NCBI GenBank assembly: GCA_028285105.1
Contig: JANQQE010000011.1
Span: 310,001 to 374,000, forward strand
Origin: Alphaproteobacteria bacterium
GTDB lineage: Bacteria > Planctomycetota > Phycisphaerae > UBA1845
DNA: 64,000 nucleotides
Reading direction: 5' to 3'
Positions 61,891 to 64,000 of the stretch are shown piece after piece. The notes below the pieces were generated by a model. It was given only the letters and a program-made list of their open reading frames with translations. It made no database searches and was not told the origin of the DNA. The first letter of the stretch is position 1, and each line of letters opens with the position of its first letter. The position numbers were made by a program, and so were the translations under genes.

Positions 61891-63282
61891 ATGGCTCATA
61901 TCCTCGTCATCGACGACGAAGAAAACCTCCGCATCTCCATGCAGTTGGCATTGAAACGCGCAGGCCATACTTGCCGCATTGAAGCCAATGGCAAGGATGG
62001 GTTGTCGGCTGCCCGCGCGAAGTTTCCCGATCTGGTTTTCGTCGATGTGAATCTGCCCGATACCGATGGGCTGAAACTGATGGGCGAATTGCGTGCGATT
62101 GGGATCGATGCACCCGTCATTGTTATTACAGGATTTGGAACGATCGCCAGCGCTGTGTCAGCCATGCAACAAGGAGCGGTCGATTACATTCAAAAACCGC
62201 TGTCGATGGACGAGGTTGTGCTGTCAGTCTCGCGTTGTCTGGAAAACCACAGCATTCGCAATCAACTGGATGCCTACCGCGAAGCCCAGCAGCGGGCATC
62301 GGATCGGATCAGCGTGATTGGGGACTGCCCGGCGATGTGCAAACTGCTCGAAGTGTCGGATAAGATTGCGGCGCTTCCGATGGACAATGAGGGATCGCTC
62401 CCGACCGTATTGCTACTTGGCGACACTGGGACCGGCAAGGAAGCGATCGCACGTTACATTCACCGCCGCGGGCCGGCCGCTGACCGGCCTTTCGTTCACG
62501 TTAACTGCACCGCCGTTCCTGAAAACTTCTTCGAGTCCGAATTGTTCGGCCACGAATCCGGCGCCTTTACCAACGCCAAATCGGCCAAGAAAGGTCTGTT
62601 TGAAGTTGCCGAAGAAGGTACGTTGTTTCTGGATGAAATCGGCGACATGCCATTGACAACGCAATCCAAATTGCTCGTCGCGATCGAAAGCGGTCGATTC
62701 CGCAGACTCGGTGGAACGGCTGAACGTGTCACCCGCGCCAGAGTGATGGCCGCCACCAACAGCGACCTTGAAGAAAAGATCGAGCGAGGCGAGTTTCGCG
62801 CCGACCTGTTTTATCGATTGAAAGTATTCTGCCTGCAAATGCCAGCCCTTCGCGAACGCGGTGACGACGTCATCCAATTGGCCGAACACTTTCTTGAACG
62901 CTTCCGACAAAAATTTCGCAAACCTGAATTGATTTTCGCCGATGAAGCCAAGGACGCCCTGCTCGCATACGACTGGCCAGGCAACGTTCGAGAACTCGCC
63001 AACGTCGTGCAACGCGCCGCACTGCTTTCTGAAGGTTCGGCAGTCACCGCAGAAACACTGAATCTGCGCACACGACCGTCAGACAATTCAAACGGTTCAA
63101 CGGCCAAGGGATTCCCAACTGGCATCGCAACGCTGGAGTCGGTCGAACGCCAACTCATCAAGGAAACCCTCCACCGCACTGAAGGCAACATTTCAGAATC
63201 GGCCCGATTGCTTGGACTGTCGCGCGGCAGCCTGCGTCACAAACTCGACAAGCTGAACATTCCACCCAACGATCCCACCTGA
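61891..63282 (+). CDS. NtrC-family response regulator
   Basis: 463 aa. Receiver domain 1-120 with phosphoacceptor D52 (FVDVNLP), T80 and K102. AAA+ domain about 140-380: Walker A GDTGTGKE (177-184), Walker B LFLDEIGDM, arginine-finger region RADLFYRL. The sigma-54 contact motif reads GAFTNA (224-229) and not GAFTGA. The C-terminal Fis-type HTH is SESARLLGLSRGSLRHKLDK. Partner of the kinase encoded just upstream. It probably activates sigma-54 promoters, though the changed motif leaves some doubt. Targets may include its own operon. Confidence 0.94.
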   Translation: MAHILVIDDEENLRISMQLALKRAGHTCRIEANGKDGLSAARAKFPDLVFVDVNLPDTDGLKLMGELRAIGIDAPVIVITGFGTIASAVSAMQQGAVDYIQKPLSMDEVVLSVSRCLENHSIRNQLDAYREAQQRASDRISVIGDCPAMCKLLEVSDKIAALPMDNEGSLPTVLLLGDTGTGKEAIARYIHRRGPAADRPFVHVNCTAVPENFFESELFGHESGAFTNAKSAKKGLFEVAEEGTLFLDEIGDMPLTTQSKLLVAIESGRFRRLGGTAERVTRARVMAATNSDLEEKIERGEFRADLFYRLKVFCLQMPALRERGDDVIQLAEHFLERFRQKFRKPELIFADEAKDALLAYDWPGNVRELANVVQRAALLSEGSAVTAETLNLRTRPSDNSNGSTAKGFPTGIATLESVERQLIKETLHRTEGNISESARLLGLSRGSLRHKLDKLNIPPNDPT

Positions 63283-63592
63283 TTACCAGCGCGCGCATGC
63301 AGCCGGCATGAAGACGACGATGGCTAATCCCGGCCAATTGCTGGCAACGGTCCACACCAGCAATGTCAAACGTAAACACTTTGCTATCAACAAATTAGAA
63401 GATACCGCTAGTTTCTACGGGTGTTGGCACGTCGGTTGCTCTGTTCATTGAGAGAAGGGATTCGCGTGGGCGCATGACGTATCGCTGCCCTATCGAAACA
63501 ACATTCCCAAGTCTGGCGCGAGCGAGAGAGTGTCACCGGCAAGCGCGGCGCATTGCAGCACGATCAAACGAAATCTTGAAAGGGAATTCATC
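63283..63592. other. Intergenic region
   Basis: 310 bases after the response regulator gene. No gene or clear terminator. Ends with AAGGG, the ribosome site for the next gene. Confidence 0.5.
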
Positions 63593-64000
63593 ATGGGTAT
63601 TCGGCAACTTTCCAGCGACCGATGGATCGCCATCGTCGCCATTGCGGCAACGGCTGGCATCGCGACGGCAACGCTCACGCTTCAACCGGCGTTGAAAGTC
63701 AATCAGGTTCCGGGCGGCGCATCGGGGCATCCGATGGCATTTACGCCCCTACCTGTCCAAGGTCATCCCAATGCAGCCAACATGTCGCAAGTCATGCAGC
63801 AAGGATTGCAAACCGCCGACGCATTCACCGCCATGATGGAGGAAGAACCGAACCTCGACGACTTCGAGATACCGGCCAATCTGCTCGCTCCTCTGGCATC
63901 GGGCGAATATGTCAACTTTGAATCGCCAGCGATCAGCCCGATTCAAGTCAGTTCCGATGGTCAGCGCGTCTTCGCGCTCAACACTCCGAACAACTCACTT
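63593..64000 (+). CDS. Exported beta-propeller protein, 3'-truncated by window edge
   Basis: 136 codons visible and open to the edge. ATG at 63593 after AAGGGAATTCATC. The N-terminus IAIVAIAATAGIATATLTL is a signal or anchor helix. A Pro/Gln-rich linker follows, and the visible end (PIQVSSDGQRVFALNTPNNS) looks like the first blade of a YVTN/NHL-type beta-propeller. Large planctomycete proteins with this opening often carry cytochrome domains further on, but that part is not in view. Confidence 0.75.
   Translation, partial: MGIRQLSSDRWIAIVAIAATAGIATATLTLQPALKVNQVPGGASGHPMAFTPLPVQGHPNAANMSQVMQQGLQTADAFTAMMEEEPNLDDFEIPANLLAPLASGEYVNFESPAISPIQVSSDGQRVFALNTPNNSL

Overview
The window looks like chromosomal DNA of a planctomycete, probably of the Phycisphaerae or a close relative. 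This is inferred from protein content, not from a marker gene. The signs are secreted proteins ending in short dockerin-like Asp-rich repeats, paired ECF sigma factor / Ser-Thr kinase genes, a membrane protein with a CGYDLRG-type zinc ribbon, a PEP-CTERM protein, pseudopilin-like proteins and weak Shine-Dalgarno signals.

Left flank (1-19479): the 3' part of proS; a glycan cluster on both strands (glycosyltransferases at 1311, 2760, 5032 and 6926, methyltransferases at 6179 and 8185, a sulfatase-fold enzyme at 9030); an enolase-superfamily enzyme; a dockerin-like secreted protein; DinB and DUF2200 proteins; and an RND efflux adaptor/pump pair. REP-like hairpins, a duplicated gene end and a gene with an in-frame stop lie at 3.7-4.8 kb.

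Island (19480-52225): a 49-bp perfect direct repeat, equal to the 3' part of tRNA-Thr(UGU), occurs at 19480-19528 and again inside the intact tRNA at 52179-52251. A tyrosine recombinase gene ends 15 bp from the intact tRNA. Next to it are an XRE-like regulator, a primase-type zinc finger/P-loop ATPase pair, an excisionase-like protein and a small HTH protein. The cargo between about 20 and 47.7 kb is unusual. It holds four very large secreted proteins (2110, 846, 1924 and 786 aa) built from shared modules: beta-helix, thrombospondin type 3 calcium repeats, a lectin-like domain and a dockerin-like tail. It also holds a PEP-CTERM protein and two paralogous operons of ECF sigma factor plus transmembrane Ser/Thr kinase, one kinase with WD40 repeats and one with TPRs. 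Both operons share an ATGA overlap and an extended -10 box nine bases before the sigma start codon. I read this as an integrated, site-specific element carrying its own surface-protein set and regulators.

Right flank (52226-64000): an Arg/Asp/Ser-rich exported protein, a lipoprotein, a three-gene membrane/glycan operon (small membrane protein, NoeA-like methyltransferase, membrane sulfatase-fold protein), and a tight operon of dockerin-like secreted protein, pseudopilin, sensor kinase and NtrC-type regulator. The 5' end of a beta-propeller protein gene runs off the window.
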